From NCBI RefSeq assembly GCF_900101815.1, contig NZ_FNAO01000002.1, forward strand, positions 434,001 through 498,000: a DNA stretch of 64,000 nucleotides, written 5' to 3'. Position 1 is the first letter of the stretch, and the number at the start of each line of letters is the position of its first letter. Position numbers and translations under genes: made by a program. Shown here in pieces: positions 54,001 through 63,349 of this stretch. Under the pieces are notes generated by a model. That model was not told the origin of the DNA, made no database searches, and was given only the letters and a program-made list of their open reading frames with translations. The stretch is from Pricia antarctica. Lineage in GTDB: Bacteria; Bacteroidota; Bacteroidia; Flavobacteriales; Flavobacteriaceae.

Positions 54001-54325
54001 GCCGATCCGTCCGGTCTAAGGGGTAGTGATTGTTTTCGATGCAAAGTTAGAATGAACGCTTCTGAATGGGATTGCCGTTTTTATCCAGTTTCTATGCTAT
54101 ATTACCCTAGATATTGGATTAGGAAGTGATTTTTTGATTAAAAAGGATATTTTTCGGTATATATGCCGTTAAAAAATGATTTCATCTGATCTCGAAAGCC
54201 GATATTCTCGGTTCTAAACAAGACCTCTAAATGAGTTCATTCTCAAAAAAAATGCGATTACTAAGTGGGCATCAGTATCGCTTTTTCTATATTTGGTTAA
54301 ACGATAATAACATTAATCGAAAATC
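54001..54325. other. Gap before the GH109-like gene
   Basis: 325 bp with no gene recognised. It contains repeat copy 2 at 54162-54241, which ends 84 bp before the start codon. A TATTTGG element at 54289-54295 is only a partial -7 match. Confidence 0.6.
54162..54241 (+). repeat. Dispersed ~80-bp repeat, copy 2
   Basis: Counterpart of 16185-16263, in the opposite orientation: 55 of 60 positions identical over 54182-54241, weaker similarity to 54162. The shared core is AAAGCCGATATTCTCGGTT. In this copy the element lies 5' of the GH109-like gene; in the other it lies directly 3' of the glutamine-synthetase-like gene. No coding potential. Confidence 0.8.
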
Positions 54326-55687
54326 ATGAATCAACGTAGGGATTTTATCAAAAAGACGGCAATGGTAGGCACGGGAATAGCTGCTCTCCCCAATTTAACA
54401 TTCGGTATCTCAAAATATGGAATGAAAGACAAGCTGAACGTGGGCATGATCGGAGTTGGCCTTCGGGGTACTAACCACATGAACAATCTTTTGCAAAGGG
54501 ACGATGTTAACATCACCGCCATCTGCGATATCGATGACAATCGGATAAAGTTGGCTTTGGATGCCATATCGAAGGCGGGCGGGGCAAAACCCAAAACCTT
54601 CGGGAAAAGCGAGCAGGATTATCTCAATTTGTTGGCCCTACCAGAAATCGATGCCGTACTCATTGCCACGCCATGGCTTTGGCATACGCGTATGGCCGTA
54701 GATGCCATGAAGGCCGGGAAATTCGCCGCCGTAGAAGTTTCCGCCGCAAATACCATGGAAGAATGCTGGGACCTCGTCAACACCCATGAGGACACCGGCT
54801 CCCATGTGATGATTCTTGAGAACGTGAACTATCGTCGTGATGTATTGGCTTTACTAAACATGGTCAAGCAAAATGTGTTCGGCGAACTGATGCATTTTAG
54901 ATGCGGCTATCAGCACGATCTTCGGGGCGTATTGCTCAATGACGGCAAAGATGCGTACGGCAAGGGCGTCGAATTTGGGGAGAAGGGGATCTCTGAATCC
55001 AAATGGCGAACGCAGCATTCGGTGCTTCAGAATGCCGATGTGTATCCGACCCATGGTCTGGGGCCAATAGCTGTTATGGACGATATCAACCGGGGTAACC
55101 GCTTTCTTTCCCTGACCTCACATGCCACCAAAGCCCGGGGATTGCATGACTACATCGTTGAAAATGGTGGGGAAGACCATCCCAATGCCAAGATAAGATT
55201 TAAAATGGGCGACGTCATTACCAGCACCATCGAAACCGCCAACGGGGAGACGATTATCGTGACCCACGATACCACACTTCCCCGACCGTATTCTTTGGGC
55301 TTCCGCGTTCAGGGGACTAATGGATTATGGGAAGTCGATGGTAACCGTATCTATATTGAAGGAAAATCGGCTAAACACGACGAATGGGATGTTGCCGATG
55401 AATGGTTGATGAAGTACGATCATCCCCTCTGGAAAAAATATGGCGAGCACGCGCTAGGGGCCGGACATGGCGGAATGGACTTTTTTGTCGATAATGCGTT
55501 TGTCGAATCCGCCAAACAAAACGTGGCTCCCCCAATGGACGCCTATGATGCCGCGGCTTGGAGTGCCGTTACTCCCTTGTCGGAGCTATCCATCGCCAAC
55601 AACGGCGAACCGCAAGATTTTCCCGATTTTACAAGAGGAAATTGGATTAAAAGGAAACCCTACGACTGGATGAAGGATAGCTATTGA
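54326..55687 (+). CDS. Gfo/Idh/MocA oxidoreductase, GH109-like, Tat-exported
   Basis: NAD-dependent fold of 453 residues. Tat signal QRRDFIKKTAMVGTGIAALP. Rossmann start VGMIGVGLRGTNHMNN and ICDIDDNRIK. The catalytic-domain motifs YPTHGLGPIAVMDDIN, HDTTLPRPYSLGF and GAGHGGMDFFVDNAF are typical of GH109 alpha-N-acetylgalactosaminidases, which use bound NAD for a redox-type glycosidic cleavage. The neighbouring sulfatase, 69 bp downstream on the same strand, suggests a sulfated GalNAc-containing or similar glycan. The signal indicates periplasmic action with prebound cofactor. Confidence 0.87.
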   Translation: MNQRRDFIKKTAMVGTGIAALPNLTFGISKYGMKDKLNVGMIGVGLRGTNHMNNLLQRDDVNITAICDIDDNRIKLALDAISKAGGAKPKTFGKSEQDYLNLLALPEIDAVLIATPWLWHTRMAVDAMKAGKFAAVEVSAANTMEECWDLVNTHEDTGSHVMILENVNYRRDVLALLNMVKQNVFGELMHFRCGYQHDLRGVLLNDGKDAYGKGVEFGEKGISESKWRTQHSVLQNADVYPTHGLGPIAVMDDINRGNRFLSLTSHATKARGLHDYIVENGGEDHPNAKIRFKMGDVITSTIETANGETIIVTHDTTLPRPYSLGFRVQGTNGLWEVDGNRIYIEGKSAKHDEWDVADEWLMKYDHPLWKKYGEHALGAGHGGMDFFVDNAFVESAKQNVAPPMDAYDAAAWSAVTPLSELSIANNGEPQDFPDFTRGNWIKRKPYDWMKDSY

Positions 55688-55756
55688 AGAATTGTTAACG
55701 AAGGATACCAAGAATCCAACAACCTATTTCTCACCCGCTTTTTCTAAACCAAAAGG

Positions 55757-57334
55757 ATGCAACGATTTTCTTTCAAAAGCTGTCCGTGTTTCTCAATCCT
55801 AGTTACCGCCTTGGTGTTACTGATTTCGGGATGCCAATCAAAAAAGGAAAAAGCACCGATACAAGAAAATAGTGCCGAACGCCCCAACATCGTAATCATC
55901 TATGCTGACGATCTGGGCTACGGCGAACTGGGCGCCTACGGGGCAACCGAATTGGATACCCCGAATTTGGACAAACTCGCCAACGGTGGTATGCGCTTTA
56001 CCCATGGCTATGCCTCGTCGGCCACTTGTACTCCAAGTCGCTATGCCCTGCTCACCGGAACGTATCCATGGCGAAACAAAAGCGCCAAAATCCTTCCGGG
56101 CACCGCGCCATTGATTATAGACACGACGCAGATGACCCTTCCCAGAATGCTCAGGGAAAAAGGATACAAAACGGGTATCGTCGGAAAGTGGCATTTGGGG
56201 CTGGGTTCTGGTAATGTGGACTGGAACCAACGCATCGCCCCCGGCCCCAATGAAGTAGGTTTCGAGCAGAGCTATATTATGGCGGCCACCCAAGATCGAG
56301 TTCCAACCGTCTACATCCAAAATGGAAAAGTGGTCAAGCTTGACCCGAGCGACCCGATTGAAGTAGATTACGATACCAACTTTCCGGGAGAACCTACCGG
56401 CAAGGATAATCCTGAACTATTGAAAATGAAATGGCACCATGGCCATAACAACAGCATTGTAAACGGTATTCCCCGCATCGGTTTTATGAAAGGCGGCGAA
56501 TCCGCCAAATGGATCGACGAAGATATGGCGGACACTTTTTTGGCCGAGGCCCAAAAGTATGTTGCGGCAAACAAAAGCGAACCTTTCTTTTTGTATTATG
56601 CCTTGCAGCAGCCACACGTACCGCGTACCCCGAATCCCCGTTTTGTAGGAGCGTCCGGCATGGGTCCCAGGGGCGATGTAATCGTAGAGGCGGATTGGGT
56701 CGTCGGTGAATTTATTAAAACCTTGGAATCTGAGGGGCTACTAGATAACACCCTAATCGTATTTACCAGCGATAACGGTCCCGTTATAAATGACGGTTAT
56801 TACGACGATGCCGTAGAAAAATTGGGCGACCACAAACCGGCCGGACCCTTGCGTGGCGGTAAATATAGCCTTTTCGAGGCCGGTACGCGTGTGCCTTTTA
56901 TTACCTATTGGAAAGGGAATATTACGCCCGGAGTATCCGACGCCATGGTCTCCCAGTTAGACTTGCTTACTTCCTTAGCTAATCTGGTAGGTAGCGATAA
57001 AAAAGGGCAGGATAGTGAGGATCTGTTGGATGAATTCTTGGGAAATAGCAAAAAGGGCCGTGACCACATTGTTCTGGAGGCCACCAGCCGAACCGCTTTT
57101 CGCCAAGGAGATTGGGCGATGATTCCGCCTTATAAGGGCCCCGCGGTCAACACATCAGTGAACATCGAATTGGGGAACGACAAGACATACCAGCTTTATA
57201 ATTTAAAGGACGATATCGGGCAGCGGAAAAACCTGGCGGAATCACATCCTTTAAAACTAAAGGAGATGAATTCTGCCTATAAAGAAATCCGTGGTGAAGG
57301 GGCGGATAAGGTGGAGGCGATGGAGCTTAAGTGA
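55757..57334 (+). CDS. Sulfatase (formylglycine type) lipoprotein
   Basis: Type I sulfatase of 525 residues. Signal peptide with lipobox LISGC, then QSKKEKA. NIVIIYADDLGYGELGAYGA carries metal-ligand Asp51/Asp52; the formylglycine signature CTPSR starts at Cys91, followed by LLTGTYPWR. Further motifs are GKWHLG, VFTSDNGPV and PLRGGKYSLFEAGTRVPFI. Cleaves sulfate esters from sugars or small molecules. It follows the GH109-like gene and converges on ThuA. An anaerobic or aerobic maturase is not in the window. Substrate unknown. Confidence 0.93.
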   Translation: MQRFSFKSCPCFSILVTALVLLISGCQSKKEKAPIQENSAERPNIVIIYADDLGYGELGAYGATELDTPNLDKLANGGMRFTHGYASSATCTPSRYALLTGTYPWRNKSAKILPGTAPLIIDTTQMTLPRMLREKGYKTGIVGKWHLGLGSGNVDWNQRIAPGPNEVGFEQSYIMAATQDRVPTVYIQNGKVVKLDPSDPIEVDYDTNFPGEPTGKDNPELLKMKWHHGHNNSIVNGIPRIGFMKGGESAKWIDEDMADTFLAEAQKYVAANKSEPFFLYYALQQPHVPRTPNPRFVGASGMGPRGDVIVEADWVVGEFIKTLESEGLLDNTLIVFTSDNGPVINDGYYDDAVEKLGDHKPAGPLRGGKYSLFEAGTRVPFITYWKGNITPGVSDAMVSQLDLLTSLANLVGSDKKGQDSEDLLDEFLGNSKKGRDHIVLEATSRTAFRQGDWAMIPPYKGPAVNTSVNIELGNDKTYQLYNLKDDIGQRKNLAESHPLKLKEMNSAYKEIRGEGADKVEAMELK

Positions 57335-57349
57335 GGGGTTTAATCCCCT
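57334..57349 (+). terminator. Short hairpin at sulfatase gene end
   Basis: AGGGG (57334-57338) and CCCCT (57345-57349) pair over TTTAAT, starting at the last base of the stop codon. No T-run follows, so a weak call. Confidence 0.3.
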
Positions 57350-57466
57350 GCAGTTGCAATGCCATGATTCGTTAGTTTGGGAACTTCAATAGTTTCGTTG
57401 GGCACAAACTCGCTTGCTGGAAGGACAGGTTGCATTAATGGTAACGAATTACTTATTTGTATTTTT

Positions 57467-58588
57467 TTATTTCTTAAAGTCAAAATCCCCAACTTTTACT
57501 TCTTTTTCTTCCCAATACCTTTCATCTTTAAACCCAAACTGGCTAGGTTTGAAGTCCCCCACTAGCCCTACATCCGCTTTCTCCGGCACCTCCATATCCA
57601 TGGCCCAAAAAACGCCATTGACCAACAGTCTTCTGGTTCCTTCGATCAACATATCGCTGGCGGCACCGACCGTTGACATAAAGGCTTTCCCTTTTTTCCC
57701 GCCGGGCAGTTGGTAGCTTTTGGTCCATACGATGGGCATTTTGATATCGTTTACGGTTTTCCCTTCATTGTTGACTTTGGCCACTTCATCATCGGAGGGC
57801 TGCATTCCGAAATAAATATCGGTTTCGTTGTATTCCCCTTTTCGGTTCATTACTTGACCGTAGACTATCGGTTTTGCATCACCCGGAAGCGGCAAACGGA
57901 CTTCATACACATCGGAAGCGCCCCATACATCGCCATCGGCAATTCCATTTGTTATTGGATGATCTCGGGCATCTTCGAAAATCATTCCCCTTTGGCTTTG
58001 ATGTTTATGGTGGCCATAGTGAGCGACCCATTTTTCACCCAAGACGAGGCGGCCAAAACCATCGGTCCATTCCGTTTTATCTCCGGCGTATCCGTTACTA
58101 TATCTTTTGTAGCTGGAATCTGAATCTTCGGGGAACATAAAGGCATGGGTCGCGGTACGGATGCCCATCACCGGCTTTCCTGCCATCAGATAGTCATCGA
58201 TATGTTTCATCTGGTCATCGGGCAAGGCGCGGAACCGGGTAAAGATGATCATCATATCTGCAGTATCCAAAGCTTCCAGCCCCGGGATATTGTTTACGTA
58301 ATTCGCATCTATGATTCCCGGATTTTCAGGATTCTGGGCAAATAGTACGGTACAGTTAAACCCGTGGTGTTCGGACAATATTTTCGCCAATTGCGGTAAA
58401 GCTTCCTCGGAACGATATTCCTCATCCCCAGAAATCAGAACAATTTGTTTGGCATCGGCACCATCTCCCTCAAATGTCAACCATTCCTTTGGCGGTTCGA
58501 CCACTTGCTGTGTTTCGGCAGCCCCTTTTTTATCCTCTTTACAAGCAAATAGGGTGCAACAAATAAAAATATAGATCAGCTTTTTCAT
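57467..58588 (-). CDS. ThuA-domain lipoprotein
   Basis: Lipoprotein of 373 residues: MKKLIYIFICCTLFAC, then KEDKKGAAE, close to known surface-export signals. ThuA-like (glutamine-amidotransferase-like) fold from QIVLISGDEEYRSEEALPQL, ADMMIIFTRFRALPD, PVMGIRTATHAF and PIVWTKSYQLPGGKKGKAF. The family is associated with trehalose, glucoside and other carbohydrate use in Bacteroidota, often with Gfo/Idh/MocA and DUF1080 proteins, but its activity is not established. 130 bp after the epimerase gene on the same strand. Confidence 0.85.
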   Translation of the reverse strand: MKKLIYIFICCTLFACKEDKKGAAETQQVVEPPKEWLTFEGDGADAKQIVLISGDEEYRSEEALPQLAKILSEHHGFNCTVLFAQNPENPGIIDANYVNNIPGLEALDTADMMIIFTRFRALPDDQMKHIDDYLMAGKPVMGIRTATHAFMFPEDSDSSYKRYSNGYAGDKTEWTDGFGRLVLGEKWVAHYGHHKHQSQRGMIFEDARDHPITNGIADGDVWGASDVYEVRLPLPGDAKPIVYGQVMNRKGEYNETDIYFGMQPSDDEVAKVNNEGKTVNDIKMPIVWTKSYQLPGGKKGKAFMSTVGAASDMLIEGTRRLLVNGVFWAMDMEVPEKADVGLVGDFKPSQFGFKDERYWEEKEVKVGDFDFKK

Positions 58589-58718
58589 GCTTAGGAATTT
58601 TAGTTGGATTATTTTTTATAACCCATGACCGGATATAGTCCAGGGTCAATTTCGAAAAAAGTGTTTGAGTTTATAAGTTTAGATTTGTGAAATTTTGTGC
58701 CGATTCTTATTCCGTTTT

Positions 58719-59558
58719 TTACTCCTCGATCCCTTTCTTAATCAACCGAAGTCCTTCTGTATAAATTTCTTTGGATACCGAATAATCCCGCCAAACATTA
58801 ATGGCATTGGCGAATTCGGGAATGATTGTACTAAAGGCTTCGATAGTCAACCATCCATCATAACCGACTTCCCTTAAAGTGTCAAAAACGGTATTCCAAT
58901 GCACCTGTCCGCTACCTGGGGTACCCCTGTCGTTTTCACTGATATGTACGTGTTTGAGCACTGGGGCGATGGTCCTTAGAGCTTCCGCTTGGCTTTTCTC
59001 TTCAATGTGCGCATGATGGGTATCGAACATGGCGCCCAAATTCGGATGGTCAACAGCTTCTACTAAGGTTTTTAGGTCGGCCATTGTATTGTATAAATAG
59101 CATTCAAATCGATTGACGGCTTCGGGGGCTAGCATAATATTAGCCTTTTGTGCATACTCGGCCGCCTTTCGCAACTGCTCGGCACTCCGTTTGCGTTCGT
59201 CCTCGGTCGGTGGCTGTCTTGTAAAATAAGCAAAAGTAGAATGGAAAGGGCCGCAAATCACCTCGACGTTCGCTGCCTCGGCAACATCTATCGACCATTT
59301 TAGTTTATCCAATCCGGCTGCTCGAAATTTTGGGTCAGGGCTTGCAATATTCTCTTCCGGTGCCAAACTGGCCACGGCGGTTACACCTAAGTCCATCTCG
59401 GAAAAATGGGTGCCAAGTTTTGTATAATGCGCGACACTACCCTCCGATAAGAACAACTCGATACCATCATAGCCCGTTTTTTTTAAGGTGTCCACAATAG
59501 GATAGTGTTCTTCCGTCACATGGTTGGTCCAAAGCAACATATTCATACCGATTTTCAT
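58719..59558 (-). CDS. D-tagatose/D-psicose 3-epimerase-like TIM-barrel protein
   Basis: Sugar isomerase/epimerase fold, 279 residues from the ATG at 59558 (MKIGMNMLLWTNHV); a longer start at 59597 gives an unsupported tail. Predicted metal ligands Glu146 (LAPEAVNRFECYLYN), Asp179 (GAMFDTHHAHIEE), His205 (HVHISENDRGTPGSGQVHW) and Glu240 (LTIEAFST). These have the same spacing as the tetrad of Pseudomonas cichorii D-tagatose 3-epimerase. The conserved RGxPGSGxxxW loop also fits. A ketose C3 epimerase is the best call; a 3-keto-sugar eliminase is possible. Cytoplasmic. Confidence 0.85.
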   Translation of the reverse strand: MKIGMNMLLWTNHVTEEHYPIVDTLKKTGYDGIELFLSEGSVAHYTKLGTHFSEMDLGVTAVASLAPEENIASPDPKFRAAGLDKLKWSIDVAEAANVEVICGPFHSTFAYFTRQPPTEDERKRSAEQLRKAAEYAQKANIMLAPEAVNRFECYLYNTMADLKTLVEAVDHPNLGAMFDTHHAHIEEKSQAEALRTIAPVLKHVHISENDRGTPGSGQVHWNTVFDTLREVGYDGWLTIEAFSTIIPEFANAINVWRDYSVSKEIYTEGLRLIKKGIEE

Positions 59559-59597
59559 AATCCTTTTTTTTGGTTTTCGATGGTTTAATAGGGTCAA

Positions 59598-59857
59598 AAA
59601 ATAGGCTTTGTACCATATGTCTGAGCCTTTCGGCTACACTCAAGATAAATTAAAGTTGAGAACATCAAATTGCGCACTATCAACAAGGTCTTAACCGCTC
59701 GACTCGACAAATACGTCGTTAACTATTTTTACTTAGACCCTAAAATTACGTCCCCATCAAATATATATGGAAACTCAAAAGTAAAATTCCTGTATTTTCT
59801 GAAAGACCGATACTTTTTTGTCCTTAAAATTTGACGGAATGACATATTCCATCCGAG
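59598..59857. other. Gap between epimerase and AraC genes
   Basis: 260 bp; no gene recognised. GGAAT (59836-59840) and ATTCC (59846-59850) form a small hairpin 8 bp after the AraC stop and may terminate that gene on the minus strand. Confidence 0.4.
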
Positions 59858-60742
59858 TTAAGACATACCGGTCTTTATATCCAAGAACAATTTTTGATAT
59901 TCATGGGGACTCATTTTTACGATGGACTTGAACTGCCGATTAAAGTTCGATAGGGTATTGAAACCACATTCATAGGATATTTGTGAGATATTGAAATTAT
60001 CTTCCAAAAGTAGTTTACGCGCATGCCCTATCCTGATTTCATTTACAAAACGTGTAAAAGTTTTATTTGCTCGCGGCTTGAAATATCTGCAGAACGAGGT
60101 AGTGGTCATGTGTAGTAGGTCCGACACGTCGCTCAGTTCAATTTTGGTCGTGAAATGTTTCATCACGTAATCGTAGACCAATTGCATCTTATCGGCGTCG
60201 TCCGTTTTGAAGACATTTCTATAGCCTGGGCTTGACAGTAGATTGTACTCTTCGCTATTGGCCATGACCTCTAAAATTTCCAGTAGTCTGATGATACGGC
60301 GAAAGCCTTTCTTTGGCGCGATATTTTGCATGAGGCGATACACTTGCTCGGGCGTGTCTCCATAAAATTCCATACCTCTTGACGCGTTTTCGACCAACTT
60401 CTTTAAAGCGTAAAATTCTTCGCGGCGCAAAAGTGGCGGACTCATTAACTCCTGGTCAAAATAGATGACCATGGCGTGGGTCGAAAGGGCATTGTCCTTT
60501 TCAAAATAAGGTTCATCGCTCCTCCATAAATGCGGAAGGTTCGGAGGGGTCAGTACCAAATCTCCTTCCTTGAAAGGTTGTACGTTATCCCCTATGAATC
60601 GCGTGCCTTTTCCTTTTATAATATACGATATCTGAAATTCGGGATGAAAATGCCAGTGGGGATTAAAATAGGGACTCTTCAGGTCCTTAAAAATAAAGGC
60701 CTGTCTCGAGGTAATGGTTTTTTCAATATTAGGGCTACTCAT
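59858..60742 (-). CDS. AraC-family transcriptional regulator
   Basis: One-component regulator of 294 residues. N-terminal cupin (KSPYFNPHWHFHPEFQISYI, FIGDNVQPFKEGDLVL) probably binds a sugar or other effector; C-terminal AraC HTH with IELSDVSDLLHMTTTSFCRY and FNISQISYECGFNTLSNFNR. Final helix is VKMSPHEYQKLF. It is divergent from the isomerase/Gfo-Idh/dehydrogenase operon across 294 bp and likely regulates it, perhaps with the epimerase gene downstream. Confidence 0.92.
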   Translation of the reverse strand: MSSPNIEKTITSRQAFIFKDLKSPYFNPHWHFHPEFQISYIIKGKGTRFIGDNVQPFKEGDLVLTPPNLPHLWRSDEPYFEKDNALSTHAMVIYFDQELMSPPLLRREEFYALKKLVENASRGMEFYGDTPEQVYRLMQNIAPKKGFRRIIRLLEILEVMANSEEYNLLSSPGYRNVFKTDDADKMQLVYDYVMKHFTTKIELSDVSDLLHMTTTSFCRYFKPRANKTFTRFVNEIRIGHARKLLLEDNFNISQISYECGFNTLSNFNRQFKSIVKMSPHEYQKLFLDIKTGMS

Positions 60743-61036
60743 AATTTTCCCTTCAAATAGGTTCTACGGGAAAGATAAGACAAAAAAGTGTCATCTTTTA
60801 CTAAGATATAGGAAATATCAATGAGTAAGGTGTATTAGATTTGTAAGGATAGTATTTGGGATACTGAAAAAGTGGGGCCAGATATATAAGGAGGATGCAA
60901 AATTAGCCGTAAGAAATTGTAGGATGCATTTAAATAATAGGTGAGGTTCAGTATATGATTACCTGGATATTACTTATATTTATGGATGCCTTTGTAGACT
61001 TCAACTAGAATGTAATAGAATAAAAAATCAAAGCAG
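60743..61036. promoter_or_regulatory. Divergent control region of the AraC-regulated operon
   Basis: 294 bp, AT-rich. TAGATTTG at 60836-60843 fits TAnnTTTG in the plus direction but lacks a TTG at -33 spacing, about 190 bp before the ATG at 61037. AGGATGCA occurs twice close together (around 60892 and 60931). No gene seen. Confidence 0.35.
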
Positions 61037-62086
61037 ATGCCAAAAAATAATTTTCCAAAACTGCACAACGCTTCTTGGCCGGGAGTGGTCGGTAAAGGTC
61101 CCGATTCCGAACCGGCCATCGATATCGATACCATGATCGAACTTACCGCGAACGCGGAGGTCGATGGTGTGAAATTCGACGGTTTCGACCTTTTTGCGGC
61201 CGACCCCCATTTGGATATCGACTCCAACGATGACAATATAAAACGAATGGCGGATAAGGCCAGGGCAAAAAACCTGGAAATCGGAAGCCTGGTGGCTCCC
61301 ATTTGGGGAGGTGTCGGCGGTGGTTCCGCCATGGGCTCCTCCGAAGAACGACAGCAATTTGTCACCCAGGTACGCAAAGCCTGCGAGATCGGACAAAAAT
61401 TGCGTGAACTGGGTATCCGGCCGTATGGAGTGGTTCGCATCGATTCGTCCGTAGACCCTAAGAGCTGGGCGGCGGACCCTACCGGAAATACCAAATTAAT
61501 AGCCCAGACCTTCCGGGAAGCCTGTGACGTGGCCGCCGATTATGGTGAATCGCTCGCTGCGGAGGGTGAAATCTGCTGGGGCGGGATGCAAGGCTGGAAA
61601 ACCATGATTAATACCTTGGAGGCCGTCAACCGCCCGAACATCGGTTTCCAGGCGGATATGGCGCATACCTTATTATATCTCTTGGGATACAACAAGCCTG
61701 ACGAACGCATTCTTCCCAAAGATTTCGATTGGAAGGATAGGGAAGCCTTGACGAAAGGTCTCAAAGAAATGACTGCCGCCTTAAGGCCATGGACGATAGA
61801 TTTTCACGTCGCCCAGAACGACGGTACCGTCTTCGGTTCCGGTTCACATGAAAAAACGGGAAGGCATTGTTTGGCCGACGACCCCAATGGCAAATTGGAT
61901 ATCGCCGTCGATGCCGGTCACTGGCTCCGTGACGAATACGGAAACCTGACCAAAAAAATCAAACACATCTGCTGGGACGGCTGCATGTTCCCCAACGACG
62001 TTATGATGAAACCCAAAACTTGGAACGATATTTTGGGAGCCATGATACAGGTGCGCGAGATGCATGGGTGGCATGAAGAGGAGTAG
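61037..62086 (+). CDS. Sugar phosphate isomerase/epimerase family protein
   Basis: TIM-barrel protein of 349 residues without signal peptide. Barrel features include [60 protein letters not shown] and [40 protein letters not shown] contains a likely His ligand. This subfamily is regularly found next to Gfo/Idh/MocA oxidoreductases, as here, 43 bp ahead of one. Possible role is isomerising or cleaving the keto-sugar made by the partner. Exact reaction unknown. First gene of the AraC-divergent operon. Confidence 0.82.
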   Translation: MPKNNFPKLHNASWPGVVGKGPDSEPAIDIDTMIELTANAEVDGVKFDGFDLFAADPHLDIDSNDDNIKRMADKARAKNLEIGSLVAPIWGGVGGGSAMGSSEERQQFVTQVRKACEIGQKLRELGIRPYGVVRIDSSVDPKSWAADPTGNTKLIAQTFREACDVAADYGESLAAEGEICWGGMQGWKTMINTLEAVNRPNIGFQADMAHTLLYLLGYNKPDERILPKDFDWKDREALTKGLKEMTAALRPWTIDFHVAQNDGTVFGSGSHEKTGRHCLADDPNGKLDIAVDAGHWLRDEYGNLTKKIKHICWDGCMFPNDVMMKPKTWNDILGAMIQVREMHGWHEEE

Positions 62087-62129
62087 GCAGTGGTAGTAGC
62101 ATTATGCAGGAATCAAAACTTTAAAAATT

Positions 62130-63287
62130 ATGAGCAAAAAAAAGGACTTACGTATCGGTCTAGTAGGTTACGGTTTCATGGGCCGAACCCATTCCAACGC
62201 CTATAGAAGGATACCCAACTTTTTTCCCGAGTTACAATATAATCCCATTTTAAAGGCCGTTTGCGCCCGAAACGAAGAGCGGGTTACCGCATTCGCCGAA
62301 CAATGGGGCTATGAATCCATTGAAACGGACTGGCGAAAATTGGTGGCCCGCGACGATATCGATGCCATCGATATCTGCACCCCGAACAATATGCACGCGG
62401 AAATCGCCATTGCCGCAGCGGAAGCGGGAAAAATGGTACTCTGCGAAAAACCCTTGGCCAGAACCGTTGCCGAAGCGCAGCCGATGGTCGATGCCGTTGA
62501 AAAGGCCGGGGTACCCAACACGGTCTATTATAATTACAGAAGAATTCCTGCAGTTACCTTGGCAAAACAATTGATAGACGCCGGAAAACTGGGTAAAATT
62601 TTCCATTACCGCGCGAACTTTTTACAAGATTGGACGATTAGTCCCGAACTCCCACAAGGCGGTGAAGGACTATGGCGTTTGGATAATTCCGCTGCCGGAT
62701 CAGGGGTAACCGGGGATCTATTGGCGCACTGCATCGATACGGCAATGTGGTTGAACGGGGGCATTAAAGATGTGTCCGCCATGACCGAAACTTTTATTAA
62801 AGAACGGGTACATTCCAAGACCGGTGTAAAACAGGAAGTGACCATCGACGATGCCTGCTTGTTCCATTGCCATTTTGATAATGGTTCCTTAGGCCTGTTC
62901 GAATCCACCAGATATGCACGCGGACACAAAGCCCATTACACTTTTGAAATCAACGGCGAACATGCTTCGATTAAATGGAACCTGCACGACCTGTCACGGC
63001 TGGAGTATTTTGACCACCGCGACGAATCCATAGAGCGCGGCTGGCGTTCCATTCATGTGACCGACGAAGATCAGCCCTATATGGATAAATGGTGGGTACC
63101 GGGACTATCCATCGGGTACGAACACAGTTTTGTACATCAAATTGCCGATTTTCTAAAAGCTTTGGAAGAAGGAAAACCCTGCTCCCCAACCTTTAGGGAG
63201 GCCCAGGAAACCCAGAAAGTTTGCGAGGCCGTTCTGGAATCTGCGAAATCGCGAAGTTGGAAGGATACAGGGGTGGAGTGGAAGTAG
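62130..63287 (+). CDS. Gfo/Idh/MocA family oxidoreductase
   Basis: NAD(P)-dependent sugar or cyclitol oxidoreductase, 385 residues, cytoplasmic. Rossmann motif [17 protein letters not shown], then [17 protein letters not shown] with the conserved Lys of CEKP. Catalytic-domain region [19 protein letters not shown] includes the expected Asp and His (D-x-x-x-H-x-x-D pattern near residues ~193-201). Middle gene of the operon; 62 bp before the zinc dehydrogenase. Probably oxidises a ring hydroxyl, commonly C3, of a glycoside or a free sugar. Confidence 0.92.
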   Translation: MSKKKDLRIGLVGYGFMGRTHSNAYRRIPNFFPELQYNPILKAVCARNEERVTAFAEQWGYESIETDWRKLVARDDIDAIDICTPNNMHAEIAIAAAEAGKMVLCEKPLARTVAEAQPMVDAVEKAGVPNTVYYNYRRIPAVTLAKQLIDAGKLGKIFHYRANFLQDWTISPELPQGGEGLWRLDNSAAGSGVTGDLLAHCIDTAMWLNGGIKDVSAMTETFIKERVHSKTGVKQEVTIDDACLFHCHFDNGSLGLFESTRYARGHKAHYTFEINGEHASIKWNLHDLSRLEYFDHRDESIERGWRSIHVTDEDQPYMDKWWVPGLSIGYEHSFVHQIADFLKALEEGKPCSPTFREAQETQKVCEAVLESAKSRSWKDTGVEWK

Positions 63288-63349
63288 CGATTAAATCGTA
63301 AACCAGAACATCTAGAAAGGGAAATTCAGACGAATAAAGAATCAAAAAA

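Noticed and set aside
53641-54325. A standalone non-coding RNA in the long gap
   Set aside because: The left half is better explained as a frameshifted protein remnant and the right half as the dispersed repeat; no further structure was seen.
60970-61494. 174-codon minus-strand frame at the isomerase 5' end
   Set aside because: Overlaps the well-supported isomerase and its promoter region; no family features.
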